Source of the DNA: an uncultured Thermoguttaceae bacterium
Lineage (GTDB): Bacteria; Planctomycetota; Planctomycetia; Pirellulales; Thermoguttaceae
Reading direction: 5' to 3'
Length of the DNA stretch: 64,000 nt
Assembly: GCA_937951625.1 (NCBI GenBank)
Contig: CALFBP010000033.1
Coordinates: 1-64,000 of the forward strand
Part shown: piece by piece, positions 53,909 to 63,261 of the stretch
How the letters are laid out: every line of letters starts with the position of its first letter
Numbering within the stretch: position 1 is the stretch's first letter
The notes under the pieces: model-generated
Databases searched by the model: none
What the model was told of the DNA's origin: nothing
Seen by the model: only the letters and a program-made list of their open reading frames with translations
Program-made: the position numbers and the translations under genes

Positions 53909-55282
53909 TTAGTTTCCGAGCGATTGCAAAGGCGCCGGGATGCGGCCGCCGAAGTGGACGAAGGCGTCGCTGGCCCCGGCGTTGCGGATTTCCATCACGG
54001 GCGTGGCCCCGAACAAGCCGCCGAAATCCACGCGATCGCCAGCCTTCGCGCCGGGAACGGGAATCAGCCGCACGGCCGTGGTCTTGTCGTTGATCACGCC
54101 GATGGCCATTTCGTCGGCGATGATGGCTGCGATGGTCTCGGCGGGGGTGTCGCCAGGAATGGCGATCATATCCAGCCCGACTGAGCACACGGAGGTCATC
54201 GCTTCGAGCTTTTCCAAGACGAGGTGGCCCTGTCCGACGGCGTCGGCCAGGGCGGCGTCTTCGCTCACCGGAATGAAGGCCCCGCTCAACCCGCCCACCG
54301 AACTCGAGGCAAACAATCCGCCCTTCTTCACCGCGTCGTTGAGCATGGCCACGGCGGCCGTGGAGCCTGGGGCCCCGATCCGGGCGATACCCAGCGTTTT
54401 GAGGATCTCGCCCACGCTGTCGCCGACCATTGGGGTGGGGGCAAGCGAGAGATCGACGATCCCGAAGGCCACGCCCAACTCGGCGGCCACTTCCCGACCG
54501 ATCAACTCCCCCACCCGCGTCACCCGGAAGCTCGTGATCTTGATCTCCTCAGCCAAGTCGCCTAGGGTGAGGTTTTTTTCTCGGGCCAGGCGGCGTTTCA
54601 GGGCGCTGCACACGACCCCCGGCCCGGAAACGCCTATGTTGATCGTGGCTTCCGGTTCACCAGCGCCCATGTAGGCCCCGGCCATGAAGGGGTTATCCTC
54701 CGGGATGTTGGCGAAGATCACCAGTTTGGCGCAACCGAAGCCTTGCTGATCGGCCGTGGCCTCGGCGATCTTCAACAGCACGTGGCCCATGCGGTGGATC
54801 GCATCCATATTGATTCCCGCCTTGCGCGAGGCCACGTTGACCGAGGCGCAGACCTGCTTGGTCTGCGATAAGACCTCGGGCAGGGAGTCCATGACCACGG
54901 CATCCGCCGAAGAAATCCCTTTATGGACCAGGGCCGTGAACCCGCCCACGAAATCCACGCCGCACTCGGCCGCTGCCGCGTCGAGCGTTCGGGCGACCTG
55001 GACTGCCGCCGCGTGCCCGTGTCCGGCTAAAATGGTCGAGGCCGGGGAAATCGCCAGACGCTTGTTGACCACGGGAATGCCGTACTTCGCGCCCACGCGA
55101 TTGCAGGTCTCGACCAACCGCCGGGCGCGACTGACGATCTTGTTCCTGAGCTTCCGGCAAACGTGATCCACGCTGGGCGCTGCGCAGTCTTCGACATTCA
55201 GGGCCAACGTCACCGCCCGCACGTCCAAATGCTCGGCGTGCAGCATTTCGATGGTCGAAAGGATTTCATCCGTGCGCAGCAT
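53909..55282 (-). CDS. UPF0210 (PFL) family protein
   Basis: 457 residues, the family's usual length. It starts with RTDEILSTIEMLHAEHLDVRAVTLALNVEDCA and holds GIPVVNKRLAISPAS, GVDFVGGFTALVHKGIS, MGHVLLKIAEATADQQGFGCAKLVIFANIPEDNPFMAGAYMGAGEPEATINIGVSGPGVV and GGLSGAFIPVSEDA, all family blocks. The function of UPF0210 is not established; a glycyl-radical-like fold has been noted. The preceding gene encodes an ACT-domain protein and its stop lies one base before this ATG; this pair occurs together in many bacteria and archaea, suggesting that the ACT protein senses an amino acid or related ligand for it. Confidence 0.9.
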   Translation of the reverse strand: MLRTDEILSTIEMLHAEHLDVRAVTLALNVEDCAAPSVDHVCRKLRNKIVSRARRLVETCNRVGAKYGIPVVNKRLAISPASTILAGHGHAAAVQVARTLDAAAAECGVDFVGGFTALVHKGISSADAVVMDSLPEVLSQTKQVCASVNVASRKAGINMDAIHRMGHVLLKIAEATADQQGFGCAKLVIFANIPEDNPFMAGAYMGAGEPEATINIGVSGPGVVCSALKRRLAREKNLTLGDLAEEIKITSFRVTRVGELIGREVAAELGVAFGIVDLSLAPTPMVGDSVGEILKTLGIARIGAPGSTAAVAMLNDAVKKGGLFASSSVGGLSGAFIPVSEDAALADAVGQGHLVLEKLEAMTSVCSVGLDMIAIPGDTPAETIAAIIADEMAIGVINDKTTAVRLIPVPGAKAGDRVDFGGLFGATPVMEIRNAGASDAFVHFGGRIPAPLQSLGN

Positions 55283-55283
55283 G

Positions 55284-55862
55284 TCAATGTGAATAGCTTA
55301 AGCGCAACTGGTTGGTGGCGACAAACACGTTTTCGTGCTGGAGCTTCACGGTAAAGCCCAGTTCCTCGCCCATTTGTTCCAAATCGGTTTGCAACATGCC
55401 GATGTCCCATCGCGTCGGCACTTCGAGTTGGCCGATCAGCACGAACTCATCACCGGACCGGTCCCCGTAAAGATCGACAATGTTGATGTCCCGGCCGGCC
55501 AGGTATTGGCTGAACCGCCGCACGATTCCCGGTTGGTCCTTGCCAAAGGCGGTGATCACGAACCGATCGCAGGGATCTGTTGGCGTTGCTCTTGGCGTGG
55601 CATTGGCGTGACGAGCCATTACCTGAAACGGGGAATTGGAGGCCCCCGCCTGACGTACCTGCTCGGCGAGTACCGCCGGATCGACCGGTTCTGGGGTGCT
55701 CACGATCATAATGAGGGTGAAATACCCCCCCAAAACAGTTTGGCTGCACGCATCAATGTTCCCGCCCAACGACTCCACCGCCGTGGTAACGGCGGCCACG
55801 ATCCCGGGATGGTCGTCGGACATTACATCCAAGACATAAACGTTGTCAAAGCGTGCTTTCAT
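55284..55862 (-). CDS. Double ACT-domain protein (UPF0237 / GcvR-like)
   Basis: 192 residues from the ATG at 55862; a longer frame upstream lacks family resemblance. Two ACT domains: VYVLDVMSDDHPGIVAAVTTAVESLGGNIDACSQTVLGGYFTLIMIV and FVITAFGKDQPGIVRRFSQYLAGRDINIVDLYGDRSGDEFVLIGQLEVP. Both have the GI turn after the first strand where ligands bind. ACT domains sense amino acids and control enzymes or transcription. The UPF0210 gene starts one base after its stop, so the two are almost certainly co-translated. Ligand unknown. Confidence 0.9.
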   Translation of the reverse strand: MKARFDNVYVLDVMSDDHPGIVAAVTTAVESLGGNIDACSQTVLGGYFTLIMIVSTPEPVDPAVLAEQVRQAGASNSPFQVMARHANATPRATPTDPCDRFVITAFGKDQPGIVRRFSQYLAGRDINIVDLYGDRSGDEFVLIGQLEVPTRWDIGMLQTDLEQMGEELGFTVKLQHENVFVATNQLRLSYSH

Positions 55863-56308
55863 GAACCGAAGCGGCCGGTTTGGAGATAAGGCGTTTTTCT
55901 GCGAATTCCCCCAGATCGCTTTGAGGCTCGACCCCCGCTTTCCTACAAATCGGCAAGCGGCAGGCCCGCAGAAAACGCCACGTCGCGTCCAGAGATTCTC
56001 CCGCACAAATCGTTGGGATCAGTGTATCACGGGCAGGCGAAATGCGAAACGGTCCCCTCCGCCAGAAGACCTGTACCCCGGTTGTGGCATCCTGGCCGTT
56101 ACAATCGCTGCGACCAACAAAACCGTTAAAGTCTGCCCATTGCAACGACGAAGTTTTCTGAAGCGTCCCGGCGCGCAAGGGAAGCCACCGTTTCGTCGTA
56201 CCCCGTCGGACGCGACCGACGACGGGTGGAAGCTGCGCTGTCTTGATGGCCCGGCGAACTCAACGGGAGAACGACGGGTTCGAGCCTGGGCGAGAAATGA
56301 GGGGATGC
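55863..56308. other. Divergent gap, no gene
   Basis: About 446 bp between divergent genes. A possible minus-strand -10 (TACACT, 56021-56026) with TTTCGC 17 bp upstream, and a plus-strand TACAAT at 56100-56105 without a matching -35, are the only promoter hints. Nothing else is supported. Confidence 0.4.
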
Positions 56309-59143
56309 ATGGTTGCCATCGCGATTTGCCAGGGGCATCGCGGGTTCGTCGCCGGGGGATTGGCCGTTTGCATGGCTCTCTGTTGGGGATGCAGCCGAGA
56401 GCGCTACTTCCGCAAAGCCGACGAGGACGTCCGCTGCCTGATCGCGGAGAAATCCGACGATCCCCGTTGGGCCGCCCCGACGGATTTCAACGTGGTCATG
56501 GACCCCCGCAGCCGTTATTACGACCCCTGCGACCAGGTCCGGCCGCCCATGCCCGAGGACGATCCTGCCTCCCATGAATTCATGCACTGCGTCGATGGCA
56601 TGAAGGGCTGGCGCTACTGGCACAAGAATGGCGACCGAGCGTTGCTCGAAAATCCCGACTGGCGAGCACGCCTGGCAGAATACGTGCCCGTTACCGCCGA
56701 CGGCAAGGTTCAGCTTTCGCTCGAATCCGCCATGACACTGGCCCGGATGCATTCGCCCGACTACCAGTCGCAGCTCGAGACCCTCTATTTGTCGGCGCTC
56801 GACGTGAGCACGGAGCGGTTCCGATTCCAGACGCAATTCTATGGCGGCGACACCGTAACGATGACCCACCAGGGCCCGCTTCTGCCGGGCGGGGCGCCGA
56901 GGGCCGGCGGCGACCGCAGCACGCTCGACAACCAAATCGACATGCGAATCCGCCGCCGTTTTGCGACGGCGGGGGAACTGCTCGTCGGTTTTGCCAACTC
57001 CATGGTCTGGCAGTTCGCCGGTCCCGACAACTACGCCACGGTATCGCTGCTCAATTTCAATCTCGTGCAACCTCTGCTCCGCGGCGGCGGACGCGACATC
57101 GCGCTGGAGCAATTGACCATCGCGGAGCGGGCCCTGTTGGCCAACCTGCGGGCCTTCCAGCGCTATCGCCAGGGATTCTACACCCGCGTCGCCATCGGTG
57201 AGTCGGGCGTCACCGGGCCCCAACGCCGCGGCGGGTTTTTCGGCGGGACCGGCTTGACGGGATTTACAGGGCAAGGGGCCGGCGGGTTTGGCGGCGTCGG
57301 CGGGGCCACAGGGTTTGGTCGCGCAGGGTTCTCCGGCGCAGGTGGTGGAGGCGCCGCCGGCGGTGGAGCGGGCTTCGCCGGCGGCGGCGCTGGTCAGGTC
57401 GGGGGCTTCCTCGGCCTCCTCCAACAGCTCCAGCAAATCCAAAATAACGAAGAAACCCTCGCCCTTCAGTTGCGTACCCTGGGGCTCCTCGAAGCCCACC
57501 TCGAGGCCGGCACCATCGATCTGGTCCAGGTCGATCAGTTCCGGCAGAACATCGAAACCGCTCGGGCCTCGCTGCTCCAGGCCCGAAACGCCTTGGAAGA
57601 TAGCCTGGACAGCTACCGCACCGGCACGCTGGGACTCCCGCCGGATTTGCCCCTGACCCTCGACCAGGGATTGATCCGCCAATTCCAATTCATCGACCCA
57701 GCCATCAGCCGTCTGCAAAACCGGCTCGCTGACTTCCGCTCCGCATTCGGCGATCTTCCGCCCAATCCGCCCCTGGCCACGCTCCAAAAGGCCCTCGAGG
57801 AGCTCAACCAATTGCGTAAGGAAATCGCGGGTGAGTTCGGGCGAGTGGCGCGGGACTTGGAGAACGCCAACCAACGGGTGCCGCTCCGCGAAACGCTCAT
57901 GACCCCCGTGGAACGCAAACAGTTGGCGGCCGACCTGGCCAAGCTGCGGGCCGATCATGCCGCACTCGCCGCGCGCCTGGAGCAAGCAGCCAAATCCATG
58001 ACCACCCTTCGCAGCGAAGCGACGGAAAACAACCGAGGCAGCATTGCGGACCGGATCGTGCAATGCGTGAGCGAAGTGACCTCGATCCTGGATGAATTAT
58101 CGTTGGTCCAGGCCCGGGCAAGAGTCGAGCAGATCGCCATCGAGCATGAATCGCTCGATCCCGAGGACGCCCTCGACATCGCCCGGGCCAACCGTCTGGA
58201 TTGGATGAACAACCGCGCCGCCCTGGTCGATACTTGGCGCCTGATCCAGTTCAACGCCGACGCCCTCCAATCCGTGCTCGACGTGACGCTCAGCGGGGAC
58301 CTCGGCACGACGGGCGACAATCCCTTGCGGTTCCGCGGGGCCACGGGCAGTCTTCGCGCGGGCCTGCGCTTCGATGGGCCCTTCACGCGACTGTTGGAAC
58401 GGAACAACTTTCGCCAAGTAATCATCGACTACCAGCGGGACCGCCGGCAACTGATTCAGTACGAAGACTCGGTCCACCAGACGCTCCGCTCGCTGCTTCG
58501 GGACTTGGAGCAGCTCCGCATCAACTTGGAGATCCAGCGACGAGCCGTGGTGATTGCCATTCGCCGCGTGGATCAGACCCGGGAGACGCTCAACACGCCG
58601 CCCCAGCCGCCCCAGCCCGGCGAACCCACCACCTCGCTGGGACCGACGGCGGCCTTGAATCTCTTGACCGCGCTGAACGACCTGCTCAGCTCGCAGAACA
58701 ATTTCATGAGCGTTTGGCTCAATTACTATGCCACGCGGATGCGACTGGCGCGGGAACTGGGCACGATGCAGCTCGACGAGCAAGGGCTTTGGGTCGACGT
58801 GCCGTTGGCCGAGGCGGCGCGCGTGTCGTCGGCGGAGGTCGAGCTGCCGCCTGACGTGCCCGACGCCCTGCTCAAGGCCCTTGATAAGGCCCCGCCAGAG
58901 CGATCCTCGTCGTCTGCGGTCGAATCCGCCCCATTCCCGCCCAGCAAGGACGCTCCACTTCCGCCGCAGGCAACGCCCGAGTCAGCGACTAAACCGAAGC
59001 CCTTGCCGCCCAGCCAAAACGATCCCAAGCCCAGTGGCGTCTGGCAGAAGAAAGGCGCTGCGAGGGATGGCCGGGAAACAGGGCCTCCTCTGCCCAGTTC
59101 CCCAGCAAAGGTAGCGGAGTCGCCCCTCGCCGGGCGACGATAG
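56309..59143 (+). CDS. TolC-family outer-membrane protein, lipoprotein with Gly-rich insert
   Basis: 944 residues from the ATG at 56309, preceded five bases upstream by GAGGGG; an ATG at 56297 is an alternative. A signal sequence ends in ALCWGC, an imperfect lipobox. Residues about 130-220 and 380-880 carry long amphipathic helices with TolC-type features (VQLSLESAMTLARMHSPDYQSQLETLYLSALDVSTERFRFQ, LLNFNLVQPLLRGGGRDIALEQLTIAERALLANLRAFQRYRQGFYTRV, RLARELGTMQLDEQGLWVDVP). Between the halves lies a 60-residue Gly-rich segment (57225-57410), and the C-terminus is Pro/Ser-rich. At over 900 residues it is about twice a normal TolC, as often in planctomycetes. It should form an efflux or secretion channel; no partner transporter is adjacent. 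Confidence 0.85.
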   Translation: MVAIAICQGHRGFVAGGLAVCMALCWGCSRERYFRKADEDVRCLIAEKSDDPRWAAPTDFNVVMDPRSRYYDPCDQVRPPMPEDDPASHEFMHCVDGMKGWRYWHKNGDRALLENPDWRARLAEYVPVTADGKVQLSLESAMTLARMHSPDYQSQLETLYLSALDVSTERFRFQTQFYGGDTVTMTHQGPLLPGGAPRAGGDRSTLDNQIDMRIRRRFATAGELLVGFANSMVWQFAGPDNYATVSLLNFNLVQPLLRGGGRDIALEQLTIAERALLANLRAFQRYRQGFYTRVAIGESGVTGPQRRGGFFGGTGLTGFTGQGAGGFGGVGGATGFGRAGFSGAGGGGAAGGGAGFAGGGAGQVGGFLGLLQQLQQIQNNEETLALQLRTLGLLEAHLEAGTIDLVQVDQFRQNIETARASLLQARNALEDSLDSYRTGTLGLPPDLPLTLDQGLIRQFQFIDPAISRLQNRLADFRSAFGDLPPNPPLATLQKALEELNQLRKEIAGEFGRVARDLENANQRVPLRETLMTPVERKQLAADLAKLRADHAALAARLEQAAKSMTTLRSEATENNRGSIADRIVQCVSEVTSILDELSLVQARARVEQIAIEHESLDPEDALDIARANRLDWMNNRAALVDTWRLIQFNADALQSVLDVTLSGDLGTTGDNPLRFRGATGSLRAGLRFDGPFTRLLERNNFRQVIIDYQRDRRQLIQYEDSVHQTLRSLLRDLEQLRINLEIQRRAVVIAIRRVDQTRETLNTPPQPPQPGEPTTSLGPTAALNLLTALNDLLSSQNNFMSVWLNYYATRMRLARELGTMQLDEQGLWVDVPLAEAARVSSAEVELPPDVPDALLKALDKAPPERSSSSAVESAPFPPSKDAPLPPQATPESATKPKPLPPSQNDPKPSGVWQKKGAARDGRETGPPLPSSPAKVAESPLAGRR

Positions 59144-59183
59144 GGCCGTCGGGGCAATACGGGCTCCGTCACGCCGAAAAAGA

Positions 59184-59212
59184 GTGATCGCTCAAGGCAA
59201 ACCGCGTATAAT
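59184..59212 (+). promoter_or_regulatory. Candidate promoter of the methyltransferase gene
   Basis: A perfect TATAAT (59207-59212) lies 42 bases before the GTG at 59255. The hexamer 17 bp upstream, GTGATC (59184-59189), is only a partial -35. The intergenic position after the TolC-like gene supports use. Confidence 0.45.
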
Positions 59213-59254
59213 CCCCTGGGTTTGCAAGTCTGCTTGGCTGCCCGGAGGGTCCTT

Positions 59255-59803
59255 GTGCGAGCACACGTTTGCCCCTGGTGGGGCGGGTATTTCATCGACA
59301 ACCGGCTCCGCCGCTGGATCCACAACCCGGAGAGGATTCTCGGGCCTTATGTCCGGTCGGGCGCCACGGTGCTGGACTTCGGCTGCGGGATGGGGCTGTT
59401 TTCCATCGCCATGGCGAACATGGTTGGGCCCCAGGGAAAGGTGCTCGCCGTCGATCTGCAACAGAAAATGCTCGATGTGCTCATGAAACGGGCAGCCAAG
59501 GCCGGCGTGTCGCAGTGGATCCATCCACGCCGATCTGAAAAAGATTCGTTGGGGTTCATCGAGCCGGTCGATTTCGCCCTGGCGTTCTACTCCGCACACG
59601 AAGTGCCTGATCTCCGACCCATCTTGGTCGAGATCCACCAATGTCTACGCGGCGATGGCCGGTTTTTGGTCGTGGAACCGAAGGGCCACGTCGGGCCGAA
59701 AGATTTCGCCGCGATGCTGAAACTGGCCGAATCGGTCGGTTTTCGCATCCAAGAGCGGCCCCGCGTGGCGTTGAGCAGGACCGCATTGCTGGAGAAGTGC
59801 TGA
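59255..59803 (+). CDS. Small class I SAM methyltransferase (HVCPWWGGYFIDN type)
   Basis: 182 residues from a GTG at 59255, preceded by GGAGGG five bases upstream. It begins VRAHVCPWWGGYFIDNRLRRWIHNPERIL, the typical start of a group of short methyltransferases, then motif I TVLDFGCGMGLFSIAMANMVGPQGKVLAVDLQQKMLDVL, motif II VDFALAFYSAHEVPDL and motif III LRGDGRFLVVEPKGHV. It uses S-adenosylmethionine; the acceptor is unknown. A TTG at 59222 in the same frame was rejected for lack of a ribosome site. Confidence 0.88.
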   Translation: MRAHVCPWWGGYFIDNRLRRWIHNPERILGPYVRSGATVLDFGCGMGLFSIAMANMVGPQGKVLAVDLQQKMLDVLMKRAAKAGVSQWIHPRRSEKDSLGFIEPVDFALAFYSAHEVPDLRPILVEIHQCLRGDGRFLVVEPKGHVGPKDFAAMLKLAESVGFRIQERPRVALSRTALLEKC

Positions 59804-59843
59804 CCGAAGAGCTCGAAGGGAGATCAGTCGGCCGGCAGGTAAA

Positions 59844-60584
59844 TCAATCGACAGACTGCGCCGCCTTGCCCAAGCCTTTCCCCATGCCGCGCCCCTTGCC
59901 CAAACCCATGCCGGGCTGGTGATCTTGCATGTCCGGGCCGAGGCCTAACCGCTTGCCCAAGGGGGCGTAAGCGGCTTGTGGGAATCGTCGTCGGATCGCC
60001 GCGTGGATCGCTTGCGGCGTGGTCTGATTGGTCTGGGCAATTTGGCTTACCGAGGCCTTGGTGTCCGCGACCACGAGGCCCTCGTCTTGCAGCGCTTTGG
60101 TAACCTCCTCGGCTGCAAGACCCAGATTCGCAGCGAGGCGTTCCAGCGTAAACTCCTCGGCGTGAATTGCTGGAGCGTCCGCTGCTTTCGGTTCCCAATA
60201 GTCTTTGATCCACAGGTTCCACGCCATGACCTCGCTGAATGGCGGCCAGTCGCGCACCGAACCCACGCTCACCACGGCCATGAGGGTCGCGGCGGCGAGA
60301 ATCTCCCACTTCAAGTTCAGGCCCCAACCGACCTTGCTCTTGATGTAGCCCCAGAACATAGACCAGTTGAAAATCAGGTGGACGGCCGCTGCAATGATCA
60401 CGAGGATCGACAGGTTCATGTGCAGTGCGGCCCATTGGGTTTTGGTCAGGCCCATCATCGTCCAACCAGTCCAATTGGCTACCCGACCACGTGGCGAGAG
60501 GTAAAGTAGCACCCCGCTCCAGGCCAAGCCCACAAAGGAAATGGAAAGCAGTAGGGAGGTAAAGCCCTTGAAGTAAAATCGCAT
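59844..60584 (-). CDS. DUF4405-like membrane protein with Gly/Lys-rich tail
   Basis: 246 residues from the ATG at 60584, with GGAG eight bases upstream. Four membrane helices: TSLLLSISFVGLAWSGVLLYL, LHMNLSILVIIAAAVHLIFN, and a further segment LKWEILAAATLMAVVSVGSV, with His residues (ALHMNLS, VHLIFNW) that in this cytochrome-b561-like family can bind heme. A cytoplasmic part (EFTLERLAANLGLAAEEVTKALQDEGLVV, SVSQIAQTNQTTPQAIHAAIRR) has two small helical repeats. The C-terminus ends in Gly/Lys repeats, GLGKGRGMGKGLGKA. It may take part in membrane electron transfer; partners unknown. Confidence 0.8.
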   Translation of the reverse strand: MRFYFKGFTSLLLSISFVGLAWSGVLLYLSPRGRVANWTGWTMMGLTKTQWAALHMNLSILVIIAAAVHLIFNWSMFWGYIKSKVGWGLNLKWEILAAATLMAVVSVGSVRDWPPFSEVMAWNLWIKDYWEPKAADAPAIHAEEFTLERLAANLGLAAEEVTKALQDEGLVVADTKASVSQIAQTNQTTPQAIHAAIRRRFPQAAYAPLGKRLGLGPDMQDHQPGMGLGKGRGMGKGLGKAAQSVD

Positions 60585-60898
60585 CAGATCAACTCCGTAC
60601 TGTCGTGGCACTGGCGTCAGCACACGCCGCACACTCTTGCTGGGGAGCAACTCTCATGCCACTACGCCCGATCCCGATAGCCTTTTACGATTGTCAGGGA
60701 AAATCAAGGAGAGACAGCGGATGTTCGGGGACTGGGAAATGGAACGAAAGGAATTAGATGTTAAGGATTGGCACCATTTTTCACGGCCCCCCTCACTCGG
60801 GTGTGAACGCTGGTGGCGTCTGGAAGGCCGAAGCGGGCGAGAGCTGGTTGCTTCCCATTTTACCTCCGTTGAGCCGCTTTGCCGTCTTCACCTTTTTT
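60585..60898. other. Intergenic stretch, no gene seen
   Basis: About 314 bp between the DUF4405-like gene start and the zwf stop, both on the minus strand. A plus-strand open frame here runs antisense into zwf and has no protein character. No terminator-like hairpin with a T-tract is visible. Confidence 0.5.
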
Positions 60899-62353
60899 TC
60901 AATGGAGCACGGGACAAGTGTCGAACCAGGACCGCCCCTGACGTTCCATCCAAAGGGTGGTCTCGGCCGGGCCCCACATGCCGGGTTCGTAAGTCAACAG
61001 CGGTGGCCGCGCGGCCACGTCCCACGTGGACTGGATAGGATCGATGATGCTCCACGCCAACTCCACTTCATCCGAGCGGGCGAAGAGGCTGGCGTCGCCC
61101 TGGATGACGTCGAGGAGGAGCCGCTGGTAGGCCTCGGGCATGGGGCTGCTGAACTTCTCGCGGAAGAGGAAGTTCAAGTCGGTCATGCGTAGCCGCATCC
61201 CTCCGTCCGGCACCTTGGTGTAGAAATGCACCTGGATGCCCTCGGCTGGTTGGATCTGAATCAGCAGGCGATTGGAATCGCGCGGACTCCGCGGCCCACC
61301 CTCGAACATCATCGAAGGCGGTTCGCGGAACTGGATCACCACCCGCGTGGTGGCGCACTCCATGGCCTTGCCGCTGCGGAGGTAAAATGGAACGCCTTGC
61401 CATCGCCAGTTGTCCACGTACAGCCGGACCGCGGCGAAGGTGGCTGTGTGACTATCGGGCCGGACGTTCGGTTCTTCCCGATAGCCGCGGTACTGGCCGC
61501 GGACGGTCGCTTCGGCCACGTCTTCCGGCCGCAGCGGACGCACGGCCCGGAGCACCTTCGCCTTCTCATCGCGGACTGGTTCAGCTTCGTAGCGGACGGG
61601 CGGTTCCATGGCGGCCAAGGCGAGCAATTGGAGCAAGTGGCCTTGGAACATGTCGCGCAACACCCCGGCTTCGTCATAGTAGCCCCCCCGATGTCCCACG
61701 GCCAACTCTTCGGCGGCCGTGATCTCCACATGATCCACATAGTTGCGGTTCCAGACCGGCTCGAAGATCGTGTTGGCGAACCGCAGCACAAGCAAGTTTT
61801 GCACCGTCTCCTTTCCGAGGTAGTGGTCGATGCGGTAAATCTGCCTTTCGGCGAAGACTTCATGAAGCTTGCGGTTAAGTTGGCGGGCGCTGGACAAATC
61901 GACCCCGAAGGGCTTTTCCACGACGATCCGCCTTGGGCCGTGCGTCTCGACGGCCATGCCCGCGGCGCCCAAGTGGGCCACGGCGGTCTCGTAGAACCGC
62001 GGCGCCGTGGCGAGGTAATAGATGCGGGTCGACGAGGGAGTCGATTCGGTTTGTTTCAGGAAGTCGTTTAGCGACAGGAAGTCGTCGCGTCGTTCGATAT
62101 CGCCGGAAAAATAGAAGATTCGCGAAGCGAGTTCCTTCCACGTCTCGCGATCGAAATCGGCCCCGATGAATCGGGCGGTGCTCTCGGCCAGTCGCTCGCG
62201 CCACGCCTCGTGCGAGAACGCGGTCCGCGAGAACCCCACGATCGTCGTCTCCGCGGGGAGCCGCTTCTTACGAAGGAGGACGTAAAGCGCTGGAATCAGC
62301 TTCCTGCTGGTCAGGTCGCCGGAGGCGCCAAAAATAACAAGCGTTGCAGCCAT
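60899..62353 (-). CDS. zwf: Glucose-6-phosphate 1-dehydrogenase
   Basis: 484 residues; AGGAAAG upstream of the ATG. NADP-binding segment LVIFGASGDLTSRKLIPALYVLLRKKRLP, active-site RIDHYLGKE with its catalytic His near residue 175, EKPFG, and substrate segments AVRLYVDNWRWQGVPFYLRSGKAM and MPEAYQRLLLDVIQGDASLFARSDEVELAW. It oxidises glucose 6-phosphate to 6-phosphogluconolactone, the first step of the oxidative pentose phosphate or Entner-Doudoroff route. The lactonase-like gene lies 41 bp upstream on the same strand, a metabolically sensible pair. Confidence 0.96.
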   Translation of the reverse strand: MAATLVIFGASGDLTSRKLIPALYVLLRKKRLPAETTIVGFSRTAFSHEAWRERLAESTARFIGADFDRETWKELASRIFYFSGDIERRDDFLSLNDFLKQTESTPSSTRIYYLATAPRFYETAVAHLGAAGMAVETHGPRRIVVEKPFGVDLSSARQLNRKLHEVFAERQIYRIDHYLGKETVQNLLVLRFANTIFEPVWNRNYVDHVEITAAEELAVGHRGGYYDEAGVLRDMFQGHLLQLLALAAMEPPVRYEAEPVRDEKAKVLRAVRPLRPEDVAEATVRGQYRGYREEPNVRPDSHTATFAAVRLYVDNWRWQGVPFYLRSGKAMECATTRVVIQFREPPSMMFEGGPRSPRDSNRLLIQIQPAEGIQVHFYTKVPDGGMRLRMTDLNFLFREKFSSPMPEAYQRLLLDVIQGDASLFARSDEVELAWSIIDPIQSTWDVAARPPLLTYEPGMWGPAETTLWMERQGRSWFDTCPVLH

Positions 62354-62394
62354 GCTGGAATCTTTCCTGCTTGAAAAACTAACCTGCCGGTCGT

Positions 62395-63261
62395 CTAACC
62401 AAGAAACTCGAAGGCGGGAACCCCGCGCACTGCCGGCCTGACGCGAAACACCCCGCCCGCCCCAGGCTGCTCCGCCAACTCCTGTTCCGAGAGGCCGACC
62501 CGGGCCGTGGTGATGTACAAATCGCCCAAGTCTTCGCCGCCAAACGCGCAGGAGGTGACGCGCCGCGCCGGGACCTCAAGCCGTTCCAACAAACGGCCAG
62601 TTCGCGGGTCCCAGCGGCTTACGCAACCGCCATCCCACAGGGCAATCCAAAGCATCCCCTCTGCGTCGATGGTCATGCCGTCGGGCTTGCCCAACTCGGG
62701 CGGGACGGTGACGACAGCGCGGGGATGGGTGATCTCGCCCGTGTCCGGGGCGTAATCGAACGCGGTGACTTGGCGCGTCGGCGTGTCGATGTAATACATC
62801 GTATCCTGACTCAAGCTCCAGGCGATGCCGTTCGAATTGGTCACGCCACGCAGCATCGTCCTTACCGTTCCGTCAGGCTCCAGGCAGTATAGGCTGGCAG
62901 CGCCCGGCTGACGATCTAAACTGATCGTGCCGGCCCAAAACCGGCCGCGGGGATCGCACTTGCCGTCGTTGAAGCGATTGCCCGGCAGGTGGGCCTCGGG
63001 ATCAGCCCAAAACGTCAGCGTTCCGCTCACCAGGTCCAGTGCCGCGAACCCATGCTGCGTGGCGAGCATCACGCCGCCGCGGGCCCGAGGCACGACCGTC
63101 CCCAGCCGTTGGCCCAAGTCGAACGTGCGGTCACTGCCATTCGCCGGGTCGAATTGGTGCAGGCGTCCGGCCTCGATGTCCACCCAATAAAGCACCCCGC
63201 GCCGGGCGTCCCAGATGGCGCCCTCTCCAAGCGTCGCCTTGGCATCCAAGATAAGTTCCAC
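62395..63261 (-). CDS. SMP-30/gluconolactonase-family protein
   Basis: 288 residues. Six-bladed propeller with the metal ligands of the family: Glu in LGEGAIWDARRGVLYWVDI (residue 13), Asn in GNRFNDGKCDPRGRFWAGT, Asn in SNGIAWSLSQDTMYYIDT and Asp in GKPDGMTIDAEGMLWIALWDGG. These sites bind calcium or zinc and hydrolyse sugar lactones. It lies 41 bp upstream of zwf, which suggests it hydrolyses 6-phosphogluconolactone or gluconolactone in the same pathway. No signal peptide, so cytoplasmic. Confidence 0.92.
   Translation of the reverse strand: MELILDAKATLGEGAIWDARRGVLYWVDIEAGRLHQFDPANGSDRTFDLGQRLGTVVPRARGGVMLATQHGFAALDLVSGTLTFWADPEAHLPGNRFNDGKCDPRGRFWAGTISLDRQPGAASLYCLEPDGTVRTMLRGVTNSNGIAWSLSQDTMYYIDTPTRQVTAFDYAPDTGEITHPRAVVTVPPELGKPDGMTIDAEGMLWIALWDGGCVSRWDPRTGRLLERLEVPARRVTSCAFGGEDLGDLYITTARVGLSEQELAEQPGAGGVFRVRPAVRGVPAFEFLG

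Noticed and set aside
60758-61192. Plus-strand gene between the DUF4405-like gene and zwf
   Set aside because: Two thirds of it is antisense to zwf and the rest shows no coding pattern.
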